From Brevundimonas mediterranea (GTDB lineage: Bacteria; Pseudomonadota; Alphaproteobacteria; Caulobacterales; Caulobacteraceae), in assembly GCF_011064825.1 (NCBI RefSeq), contig NZ_CP048751.1:1426001-1490000 (forward strand): a DNA stretch of 64,000 bases, given 5' to 3'. This document shows, piece by piece, positions 8,294 to 14,885 of this stretch. The notes under the pieces were generated by a model. That model saw only the letters and a list, made by a program, of their open reading frames with translations, was not told the origin of the DNA and searched no databases. The stretch's first letter is position 1, and each line of letters starts with the position of its first letter. Made by a program: the position numbers and the translations under genes.

Positions 8294-9448
8294 ATGACTG
8301 ATCGCGCCGTCCGCAACCTCGAACACCTCCGGGGCTCCGCCTCAACCGCCCGGGTGCTGAACCTTCTGCGGGTGTGGGAGGAAAACGGCGACAGCCGATC
8401 GGACGGCGCCGTGCGTAATCCCGACTGGGCCGCGCGGCCGGTGTTTCGCACCCACGCCCTGAACCGGTCCCTGATCATCAAGCACCGGCTGCGGCGCAAC
8501 GAGACCGATCTCTTCACCGGCCGCCGCCAGGTCGCCACCAAGGTGGTCATCCCGATCGACGACGAGGATCTGAAGACCGGGGGGCGCTATGTCTTCGTCA
8601 ATCAGATCGGCTTCGAGCGGATGATGATCGAGGCCTTCGGCGTGGCCCCTACCCACCCGGATATCGAGACCCTGCGCCTGATCGACAAGCTGCCGTCCCT
8701 GGACCCCTTCCTGCTGCGCGAGCAGCTGCGGCGCGGCGGACTGGATCCGGCCCCCTGCTATTTCTCCATCAGCGACGGCGACCTGCAGCGGATGGTGGCC
8801 TTCGTCCATAGCGAGGTCGAGCCCCTGGTCACCCTCAGCCTGGGGGCCGACACGTTTGCGGTGGCCTCGGACTCGGCGGCGCGGATGGCGGCCAAGATCC
8901 TGTCCAACACGCCCGGCGACCAGCTGGAGGCCCTGCGTCTGACCCTGCGTCTGGCGCCGGAACAGTATCAGGAGGGGGTCTTCTGCTGGAAGGGCTTCCT
9001 CTATTACAAATGGACCCTGTCCACCCTGCTGGGCGAGGTCGCCGCCGTGGCCGAGGCCGTGCGCACCATCAAGCCGAGCGGCAGGATCGACCGCCCCGCC
9101 CGCGAATATCTGGACCGCAGCCGCGCGGTCCTGCGCGGCCGCATCATCCGCACCTGCGACGAGGTCAGCCGCACCCTCAGCATCTATGACGACGCCTACG
9201 CCCGCCTGACCCAGGAGGGCCGCCCCACCGCCTTCCGCGACTTCCTGCTGGACGCCCCCTCCATGTTCGCCAAGCTGGGCGACCAGCTGGGCGCGGTCCA
9301 GCATATCGTCAGCTACTGGCGTTTCCGCTTCGGCCCGGCGGCCCATCCGGCCAATGTCGAGGAGCTGATGGACATCTTCATGGACTTCGAGACCGGGCTT
9401 CTGGGCCGCGGCGAAAGCCCCGACGACATCGGCGTCATGGCCGCCTAA
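8294..9448 (+). CDS. Conserved-looking protein of unknown function (384 aa)
   Basis: I do not recognise the family. The protein has no signal peptide or clear membrane segment and looks cytoplasmic and mostly helical. Notable segments are an N-terminal basic stretch (NRSLIIKHRLRRNETDLFTGRRQVATKVVIPID, about residues 57-89), a central Trp/Tyr/Phe-rich block (CWKGFLYYKWTLSTLLGEV, about 230-248) and a late YWRFRFG. The coding pattern matches core genes. It is divergent from the HIG1-like gene and convergent with the terminase gene. RNA-binding is one guess from the basic segment and is not supported further. Confidence 0.8.
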   Translation: MTDRAVRNLEHLRGSASTARVLNLLRVWEENGDSRSDGAVRNPDWAARPVFRTHALNRSLIIKHRLRRNETDLFTGRRQVATKVVIPIDDEDLKTGGRYVFVNQIGFERMMIEAFGVAPTHPDIETLRLIDKLPSLDPFLLREQLRRGGLDPAPCYFSISDGDLQRMVAFVHSEVEPLVTLSLGADTFAVASDSAARMAAKILSNTPGDQLEALRLTLRLAPEQYQEGVFCWKGFLYYKWTLSTLLGEVAAVAEAVRTIKPSGRIDRPAREYLDRSRAVLRGRIIRTCDEVSRTLSIYDDAYARLTQEGRPTAFRDFLLDAPSMFAKLGDQLGAVQHIVSYWRFRFGPAAHPANVEELMDIFMDFETGLLGRGESPDDIGVMAA

Positions 9449-9472
9449 TGGGGGCGGCCTAACGGGGGCCGC

Positions 9473-11557
9473 CTAGAGCGCCCGCACCCGCGGCCCCGCG
9501 CCCCGGCCGTCCAGCATCAGGTCGGTGACGGCCCAGACCAGGGCGTCGGCCCGGTCCCAATGCCCCTCCCCCGATCCGGCAGCCTGCCCTTCTTCCTCGG
9601 CGCCCAGCTCCATCAGCTCCTCCTCCAGCGCCGCAAAGACCCCCGCATGCCGCACCCGCCCCTGTTCATACAGGGCCGCCACCGGCTCGGCCCGCGCCGC
9701 CTTGCCGCGCGAGGCTCGCACCGCCGTAAAGCCGATGTTCTCCCCATCCGCCCCGCACCCGGCCGCCTTCAGCACCGCCTCGACCATGTCCCCGCCCTGG
9801 TTGACCTCGCCGACAATGCATCGGGCGCCGAACAGCCGCGCCGTCTCCATCGCCCGCTCGGCCCATTTCTGCGGCGACAACCCCCGCATCGAGCGATCGG
9901 CCAGCACCCAGGCCGTCTCCCCGCGCCGCCCCACCGCCACGATGCCGCAGGCGTCCCCGCCGCGCGAACAGGTGGGGTCCAGCCCCACCACCACCCGCTC
10001 ATAGACCGGCCGCGCCTCGACAGAGACCGGCGCCTCCCCCCGCGCCGCCGCCATCATCTCGGCGGTGAACAGCCCGCCCTCGGGCTCGACCACCTGGCCC
10101 TCCAGCTCCTGCGCCGCCCGCCGCGTCCCGCCGTACAGCCGCTCCAGCCCCTCCAGAAACCCCGGCGCCAGATGATCCCCATTGTCCCGCGTCGTCGCAT
10201 GGGTGAGCGCACATGACGCCTCGGCGCGGAGCGCCTTGAGCGCCCTCGTCGGGCGCGGCGTGGTCGTAACAACGAGCCGGGGGCTATCGCTCGGCTCGCG
10301 GAGCCTCGCTACTTTAGCCCCCACTCCCCCGTTTTGCGCCGCGTCTGCATCGACGGCTGGGGAGTCCGGGTTGGGCAACCTCAACCTCAGCCCCATCCGC
10401 AGCAGGGCCAGCGTCTCCCCGCCGTTGCGCCAGGCGCAGAATTCGTCGGCCCAGGCGGCGGCGAACTGGGGGCCGCGCAGGCTGTCGGGGTCTTCGGCCG
10501 AGAAGACAAAGGCCTCGGCCCCGTTCGGAAACACCAGCCGCCGCCGCGACGGCTGATACTCCGGCCCCCGCCACTCCACCGCCCCATCCCCTCCGACGCC
10601 CGTCCAGCGCGGCAGGCTCATCACCCCCGACGGCCCGGCGATCATCACCTCGCGCACATCGTGCAAAGTCGGCCCGATCAGCGCCAGCCGCCCGCCCGCC
10701 CCCAGCCGCTCGGCCATGTCCGCGATCCACGACGCCCCCGCCAGAGTCTTGCCCGCCCCCCGCCCGCCCAGAAACAACCAGGTCGACCACGCCCCCTCGG
10801 GCGGCTTCTGCGCCGGACGAAGGACCAAGCCCCCGCCGCCCTGACCGCCCCCGTCGCCGCCTTGGAGCAAACCGGGGGTCTGGGGGCTCAAGTAGCCCGA
10901 AGGGCGATAGCCCCCAGGAGAAGTAGCGTGCTTTTTCCAGAGCGCCCGCAGGTCCGCCGCCCCCACGCCCGCCATGACCCGCGTCCGCTGGGACCAGCGC
11001 CACAGCCGCGCGGCCTCCGGCTCGTCCCCGTCGCTCAACCGCTTCAGCACATCCGCGTGCAGTTCGCGCACCGTCCCCACCGGATCGCTCCAGTCGATCT
11101 CGATGGTCAGGGCCGGCTCCCCCCGCCCATAATTATAGGCCCCCGCCGCCGGTCCGCGCGGCTGATACACCGCCCCCGGCGTGTCCATCTTCCGCAGCCC
11201 ATAGCGTTTCGCCGCCCAGGCGATGGCCCCCGTCGTCACCCCGTACTCGGCCTCCAGGACCGCACTGGTCTCGCCCGCATTCCGCCGCGCCAACAGCTCG
11301 CGCCAGCGCGCGGGCGTCATGCCCGACCGGCTCTGGGGAAAGACATGATCCGCCGGCCAGCCCTCCGCCGGCCGCCGGCGATGATCCACCGCATCCGGCG
11401 CCTGCCCCTTCATCCGCCCGCGCTTCTTCGCCTGCCAGCAGAGGGTCGAGACCGACACCCCATGCTCCCGCGCCAGATCCGACCGCCGCTCGCCCCGCGC
11501 ATCGCGGTCGAACAAGGCCTCCCATTCCTCATCACTCAGCTTGCTCGGCTTTCCCAT
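9473..11557 (-). CDS. Terminase large subunit (GTA/phage DNA packaging) with N-terminal helix-turn-helix region
   Basis: A 694-aa protein. The terminase ATPase has Walker A GGRGAGKT (residues 264-271), Walker B AAWADEF (about 367-373) and the coupling motif VVTTTPRPT (about 429-437). The C-terminal RNase H-like nuclease has VVGLDPTCS (Asp527), an acidic GEVNQGG block and HWDRADALVWA near the end. It resembles gene-transfer-agent TerL. Residues 1-125 hold two helix-turn-helix units (SDLAREHGVSVSTLCWQAKKRG and SAVLEAEYGVTTGAIAWAAKRYG, each separated by spacer), which look like a small-subunit fusion. Two palindromic elements are translated in frame at about 214-224 and 413-426. No portal, protease or capsid gene is adjacent, so it is an orphan here. 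Confidence 0.9.
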   Translation of the reverse strand: MGKPSKLSDEEWEALFDRDARGERRSDLAREHGVSVSTLCWQAKKRGRMKGQAPDAVDHRRRPAEGWPADHVFPQSRSGMTPARWRELLARRNAGETSAVLEAEYGVTTGAIAWAAKRYGLRKMDTPGAVYQPRGPAAGAYNYGRGEPALTIEIDWSDPVGTVRELHADVLKRLSDGDEPEAARLWRWSQRTRVMAGVGAADLRALWKKHATSPGGYRPSGYLSPQTPGLLQGGDGGGQGGGGLVLRPAQKPPEGAWSTWLFLGGRGAGKTLAGASWIADMAERLGAGGRLALIGPTLHDVREVMIAGPSGVMSLPRWTGVGGDGAVEWRGPEYQPSRRRLVFPNGAEAFVFSAEDPDSLRGPQFAAAWADEFCAWRNGGETLALLRMGLRLRLPNPDSPAVDADAAQNGGVGAKVARLREPSDSPRLVVTTTPRPTRALKALRAEASCALTHATTRDNGDHLAPGFLEGLERLYGGTRRAAQELEGQVVEPEGGLFTAEMMAAARGEAPVSVEARPVYERVVVGLDPTCSRGGDACGIVAVGRRGETAWVLADRSMRGLSPQKWAERAMETARLFGARCIVGEVNQGGDMVEAVLKAAGCGADGENIGFTAVRASRGKAARAEPVAALYEQGRVRHAGVFAALEEELMELGAEEEGQAAGSGEGHWDRADALVWAVTDLMLDGRGAGPRVRAL
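10279..10322. repeat. Family-A palindrome inside the terminase gene (copy 2)
   Basis: Outer arms GGGGGCTA and TAGCCCCC pair exactly, and inner arms GGCTC and GAGCC flank a 3-nt loop. The conserved CTATCGC and GCTACTT blocks identify it as the same family as the intergenic copies. On the coding strand it reads GAKVARLREPSDSP, without frameshift or stop, between Walker B and the coupling motif of the terminase. Confidence 0.8.
10882..10915. repeat. Family-A palindrome inside the terminase gene (copy 1)
   Basis: Outer arms GGGGGCT/AGCCCCC and inner arms GCCC/GGGC around GAA. In the coding direction it contains CTATCGC and CTACTTGAG and is read as GGYRPSGYLSP, followed by a Gly-rich linker, just before the ATPase domain. 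Confidence 0.85.
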
Positions 11558-11684
11558 GCGGAGAAGCCTAAGCCAGGCCGCACCTCAGGCGCGTCGATTG
11601 GGAAATTCGGAGTTCAACCGCCTGATTTCAAAGGCGTTCGCTTTCAGAATTGCGGGCGTTCAACCCGTCCAGCGCCCGTAATTC

Positions 11685-12467
11685 CTACCGACCGCCCGCC
11701 TCGTCCGTCTTCACCTCGCTGGCGTCGCAGCTGTACCGTTCGCAGTATCGGCGTCTCAGTTCTGCGACCGCCGCCTTGGCGGCCTTGGATTCCGGATAGG
11801 CCGATTCAAACCTGTCCATATCCGGCGGCGATACATAGTCGCCGGCCAGCAGGCGACGAAGGTCGCTCTCGCTCGCCAGCCGCGCCAGTTGCAACACCAG
11901 GGCCTCGCGCCGCTCGGCGCGCACCTCGACGAACAGTTCATCGACCCAGGCCTGGACGACCGCCCGCCTGTCGTAATCCAGCCCGTCGAGGAAATTGTCC
12001 TCTTCCGGCTCCCCGTCCTCATAGGCGCGATCGACGATCTGGCGCGCAAGCTTCAGCTGGATTTCGGACGGCTCCGGCCCGCTCCACCCGCCTTCTTCCG
12101 CCTCATCCTCCACGCGGAAACGCACTCTGGCCCGCACCTCGCCCGGCATCGGTATACCGGCGACCCGCCCCAGCCTCAGTTCCCCGCTGGCGACCACCAC
12201 GCGCGCCGCAGACCCGAACCCCAAGCCCTGCGGCCGTTCTTCGACGACCCTGCAGTTGTAGGGATGGCCGTCCGTCTCCTGATAACAGCGAACAATGGCC
12301 CAGCCCTGCAGGTCCAACTGCGCCGCGAACCCCGGCATCAGGTCAGAGGTCACTTCGGGATCGGGCGTCCGCGCCCAGTTGGTGGCGGGCGCCTCCTGCT
12401 CCCACAATTTGGGCGTCCCCGGATCCGGAACCAGAACAGCGAGTGCCAGCAGCGGCGCTATGAACAT
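11685..12467 (-). CDS. Secreted protein with TonB C-terminal-like domain
   Basis: A 260-aa protein with an N-terminal hydrophobic signal (MFIAPLLALAVLVP), so probably periplasmic. Residues about 50-115 resemble a TonB C-terminal fold: LQGWAIVRCYQETDGHPYNCRVVEERPQG (read in two parts) has the Cys pair and the GFGSAA...PMPGEVRARVRF pattern seen in energy-transducer TonB repeats. There is no N-terminal anchor plus Pro-rich spacer as in true TonB, so it is a stand-alone TonB-C-like domain. The C-terminal half is acidic and helical, with a further Cys pair (YCERYSC). It lies 127 bp upstream of the terminase gene on the same strand; a functional link is unclear. Confidence 0.7.
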   Translation of the reverse strand: MFIAPLLALAVLVPDPGTPKLWEQEAPATNWARTPDPEVTSDLMPGFAAQLDLQGWAIVRCYQETDGHPYNCRVVEERPQGLGFGSAARVVVASGELRLGRVAGIPMPGEVRARVRFRVEDEAEEGGWSGPEPSEIQLKLARQIVDRAYEDGEPEEDNFLDGLDYDRRAVVQAWVDELFVEVRAERREALVLQLARLASESDLRRLLAGDYVSPPDMDRFESAYPESKAAKAAVAELRRRYCERYSCDASEVKTDEAGGR

Positions 12468-12545
12468 GATGGCGCCTCATCCCCCAAACTCCGCCGCACT
12501 CACCACAAGGCGAAGATGTTGTCGATCCACCCCCCGGCTTCGTCA

Positions 12546-12611
12546 TCCTAGGGCTTGTCCCTAGGATCCATACGCCCGGTGTCCGACGCGAGGCGCTGCG
12601 GACACACCGGG
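12546..12611. repeat. Double hairpin (family-D palindromes)
   Basis: The first hairpin is TCCTAGGG-CTTGT-CCCTAGGA (12546-12566). The second pairs CCCGGTGTCCG (12575-12585) with CGGACACACCGGG (12599-12611), with a 2-nt bulge. They lie 41 bp beyond the 3' end of the HEPN-like operon and could act as its terminator. The first is of a type common as dispersed repeats in alphaproteobacteria. Confidence 0.6.
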
Positions 12612-12652
12612 AGTTCGGTCCTGCACTTCCGTTAGATGGCCGTGCTGTGGAC

Positions 12653-13300
12653 CTAGAGCTCTCGCGGCTCATATAAGTCATCGGGATAGGGCAGGCGTGA
12701 AGCCGTGTCTCGCAGGAATCTTAGGTAGGCCCGCATCGCTGAATGCAGCTCGGCAGGGGTTCCGATATCCCTGTCCTTGAAGGCGTGGATAGCGTTGCGC
12801 CTCTGCTGCACGAGCTTGAAGAGGGCAAGGTCGTCGCCCTGAAAGAGCTTCGCTGTCTCCACATAATGCACGAGGACTTCGAGGCGCAGACCGTCTGGCT
12901 CGAGGACTTTCTCCTGCTTCGAGTGCCACGCCTGCGTCTTTTTCACATTCTCGAAGTCGGCTTTGAAATCTTCGTAATAGACCGCGAGGAAGAGCTTAAT
13001 AGTACCTTCGATCAGGCTACCAAGATTGGTCCAGCCGAGTATGAGGTCGCCGTCTTCAAGCTCTTCATCGGCTGTTATCCAATGCAGCAGTGAGCGTGAG
13101 AGGGAGGCCTGACGGTCGAGCCGAGATTTCCCCATCAACTCCGCCGCATCGGCTGGAGCCCAGCCATGACTTGATGACCAAAAGCTTCTCAGGCCCTCGT
13201 TTAGTTTGACGATGCGTTGGACGACCTCGATGAGAGGAAGTTGCTCGTCGAGCGCCTTGTCCGCATCCGCCATGGCCTTCAGTTTCGCGAGCAAGCTCAT
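12653..13300 (-). CDS. HEPN-like protein, second gene of a lower-GC pair
   Basis: A 215-aa, mostly helical protein that I cannot place in a named family. Near the C-terminus QQRRNAIHAF gives Arg167-x4-His172, the Rx4H core of HEPN ribonuclease domains, and LGSLIEGTIKLFLAVYY (about 93-109) resembles the helix seen in abortive-infection type HEPN proteins. The start at 13300 overlaps the stop of the upstream gene by 4 bp (ATGA); a 30-codon longer reading lies entirely in the upstream gene and is rejected. Sampled lines of this pair are about 52-58% GC by hand count, against 60-75% in sampled lines of flanking core genes. HEPN nuclease activity is inference from the motif. Confidence 0.75.
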   Translation of the reverse strand: MSLLAKLKAMADADKALDEQLPLIEVVQRIVKLNEGLRSFWSSSHGWAPADAAELMGKSRLDRQASLSRSLLHWITADEELEDGDLILGWTNLGSLIEGTIKLFLAVYYEDFKADFENVKKTQAWHSKQEKVLEPDGLRLEVLVHYVETAKLFQGDDLALFKLVQQRRNAIHAFKDRDIGTPAELHSAMRAYLRFLRDTASRLPYPDDLYEPREL

Positions 13301-14151
13301 CGGGAGTAGCTCATCGCTTCGCGTTCCATATACTCGTAGTACTGCGCTTGGCGCATATCCTCGACCTTTGATTTGAAGGTTTCGATGCAACCCTGACAGG
13401 CGGTCATTTCCATCCCGTAGTCCTCCATGAGGACCATTCTGCCTTCGTCATAGTCCCAATCGAGATAGTTGGACGTGTCGATCACGTTCGACTCAAGTGT
13501 TTCCTGACCGCAAGACGCGCATTCGATCACCGCCTCTTTGTGGTGGCAGAAACAGCACTCGCCGTTCTGAGCGACGAAAGTGGACTCGTCGCAGGACGGG
13601 CAAATCCAAACGTCGATAAAGTTTTCGGCCTTGATGTAGCTTCGGGCGCGCGTTCGAAGCTCTGCTCGCGCTTTAACCAGCCCGATAATGCGCTGGTGTT
13701 CGTCGTAGTCGATGAACTCTTCCGTTTCGAGGCCGAGATGCTCTCGATAGAAGAAAATCATGAAGCTGAAAATGTCGGCAAATTTCGCCTCCATATGCTC
13801 GTGCTCATGCTCGCATTCGAAATGCGTCAACTCGTTTCTGAGCTTCACGGCGGTTTCGATCTTGCGGGGATCTTTTTCAGCGATGACCAGTCCGCCGATA
13901 CCGGGATCGACCAACCGATTCAGAGCTTTCTTAAGCGAGACGGTGTCGGTGCGCTCGTCCACTGATGAGTAAATTAGAGCCGGATGAATGCGGCGCAGCT
14001 TTTCCTTGAAGGCCAGCTCCATCGCCTGCACGACATTGATGATCGCAAACTTCCAGCGTGTCTCGTCCAGCTCATCGCGCTGCGCATAGGCAACGGCTTC
14101 CCGGAAGTAGGAGATGCTGTTCTTAATGAGGTCGAGTTTTAGCTTGGACAT
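13297..14151 (-). CDS. HEPN-like protein with two C-terminal zinc ribbons, first gene of the pair
   Basis: A 284-aa protein. The N-terminal about 140 residues look like a HEPN helical bundle: KFAIINVVQAMELAFKEKL (34-52), then KLRNELTHF with Arg105-x4-His110, followed by an unusual EHEHEH stretch. The C-terminal half has two Cys4 clusters: C184/C187 with C199/C202, and C211/C214 with C252/C255, probably zinc ribbons. Such an arrangement suggests a nucleic-acid-binding nuclease or sensor. The neighbouring gene overlaps by 4 bp, so the two products are probably partners. No strong Shine-Dalgarno is visible before the ATG. An alternative is a stress-related housekeeping pair; confidence is moderate. 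Confidence 0.75.
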   Translation of the reverse strand: MSKLKLDLIKNSISYFREAVAYAQRDELDETRWKFAIINVVQAMELAFKEKLRRIHPALIYSSVDERTDTVSLKKALNRLVDPGIGGLVIAEKDPRKIETAVKLRNELTHFECEHEHEHMEAKFADIFSFMIFFYREHLGLETEEFIDYDEHQRIIGLVKARAELRTRARSYIKAENFIDVWICPSCDESTFVAQNGECCFCHHKEAVIECASCGQETLESNVIDTSNYLDWDYDEGRMVLMEDYGMEMTACQGCIETFKSKVEDMRQAQYYEYMEREAMSYSR

Positions 14152-14324
14152 GCCACAGCTTAACCGAGAGTAGGCTGCTCCTGCCAGAGAACCGTTTTAA
14201 ATGAAGTCCAGGACCTGATGATCCCGCCACGTCGCCGGCAACACGTAGCCTAGAGGCTATAGAGAGAGCGTGGATATGGTAACCTTCACGGTGGCGATGG
14301 ACTAGATTGAGAATAGGTGAGAAC
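14152..14324. other. Upstream region of the HEPN-like operon
   Basis: About 170 bp of lower-GC DNA between the operon start and the terminator at 14325. It should hold the operon promoter on the minus strand. It contains short mirrored AGCCTA-GAGGCTA-type tracts around 14250 but no clear -35/-10 pair or coding sequence that I can support. Confidence 0.4.
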
Positions 14325-14352
14325 AAAAATGGGGAGCCGGAGGCTCCCCATT
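14325..14352 (-). terminator. Intrinsic terminator (minus strand)
   Basis: A 10-11 bp stem, ATGGGGAGCC with GGCTCCCCAT, with a 3-nt loop. It is followed on the minus strand by a TTTTT run. It lies 3 bp after the stop of the 31-codon ORF and insulates the HEPN-like operon from upstream transcription. Confidence 0.85.
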
Positions 14353-14355
14353 CTC

Positions 14356-14451
14356 TCATTTGAGGGCTTGTAGGATGACGGCAACTGCCAAGAGGCAATG
14401 TGCAATGTCGATCTTCCAAACCACTCGACGCACCTTCTGAGATTTAGCCAT
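14356..14451 (-). CDS. Possible 31-aa hydrophobic peptide
   Basis: A short ORF reading MAKSQKVRRVVWKIDIAHC and then LLAVAVILQALK: a basic N-terminus followed by about 13 hydrophobic residues. It ends 3 bp before a strong intrinsic terminator, which shows that this strand is transcribed. A GAGG sits 9 bp upstream of the ATG. It could be a small membrane peptide, perhaps of type I toxin style, or the 3' end of a small RNA; no homologue is known to me. Confidence 0.4.
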   Translation of the reverse strand: MAKSQKVRRVVWKIDIAHCLLAVAVILQALK

Positions 14452-14844
14452 GGGCCTGATCCTCAGGGGAGCGACGCGCCGCAACCCCGTGGGGGGAAAA
14501 CGGTTGGCCAGGGAGTTTCGAAACTTACCGACGTCATCCCCGATCACGGTTGGCCATGGGCGTTCTAGAAACGCTGGAAGCCGCGCCTAAGTGGACCTGA
14601 CTGCCGATCCGGTTTGCTCCAGTGAGGCACAGCAACCCCAGAGTCCTTATCGGTGCCAGCAAAGGCTACGCTGGTGCTTGTCCCCATCCAGGGGGCTTGA
14701 GGGTATCCGGTGTCCATTCCGGGCCTCCCCGCGCGCTGGTAAAATGGGGTCGCTCGTGCCGCGTGTAAAGGCTATTCGCCGATCACCGATAGGTGGGTCC
14801 GCCGGGGGCCTCGGGTCAAATCCCCCGCGGCGGGTTCGCCGCTC
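14452..14844. other. Non-coding region of about 390 bp with structured segments
   Basis: No convincing gene. A 10-nt direct repeat CGGTTGGCCA occurs at about 14511-14520 and 14548-14557. Hairpins are GCCAGC...GCTGGT near 14655-14673, GGGGG...CCCCC around 14805-14825 and GCGGCGGGTTCGCCGC near 14827-14842. Minus-strand transcription toward the terminator at 14325 could make a structured small RNA. I compared it mentally with tmRNA, 6S and RNase P RNA and saw no diagnostic sequence. Confidence 0.4.
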
Positions 14845-14882
14845 GGCTCAAGCAGGGCCCGACCGCGTCGGGGCCGGTAGCC
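14845..14882. repeat. Family-A palindrome variant after polA
   Basis: GGCTCAAGCAGG at the left and GGTAGCC at the right match the reversed family-A arms; the core is a longer GCCCGACCGCGTCGGGGC hairpin. It lies 3 bp beyond the polA stop codon and may serve as its terminator. Confidence 0.65.
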
Positions 14883-14885
14883 GCC

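Noticed and set aside
9448..9475. GGGGGCGGCCTAACGGGGGCC-type symmetric GC tract between convergent genes as a strong terminator
   Set aside because: There is no stable stem with a T run, and it simply reflects neighbouring Ala/Gly-rich coding ends.
14452..14844. Candidate tmRNA, 6S RNA or RNase P RNA in the non-coding gap
   Set aside because: No tag reading frame, no TYC-arm-like acceptor half, and none of the conserved RNase P or 6S sequence blocks were visible on either strand.
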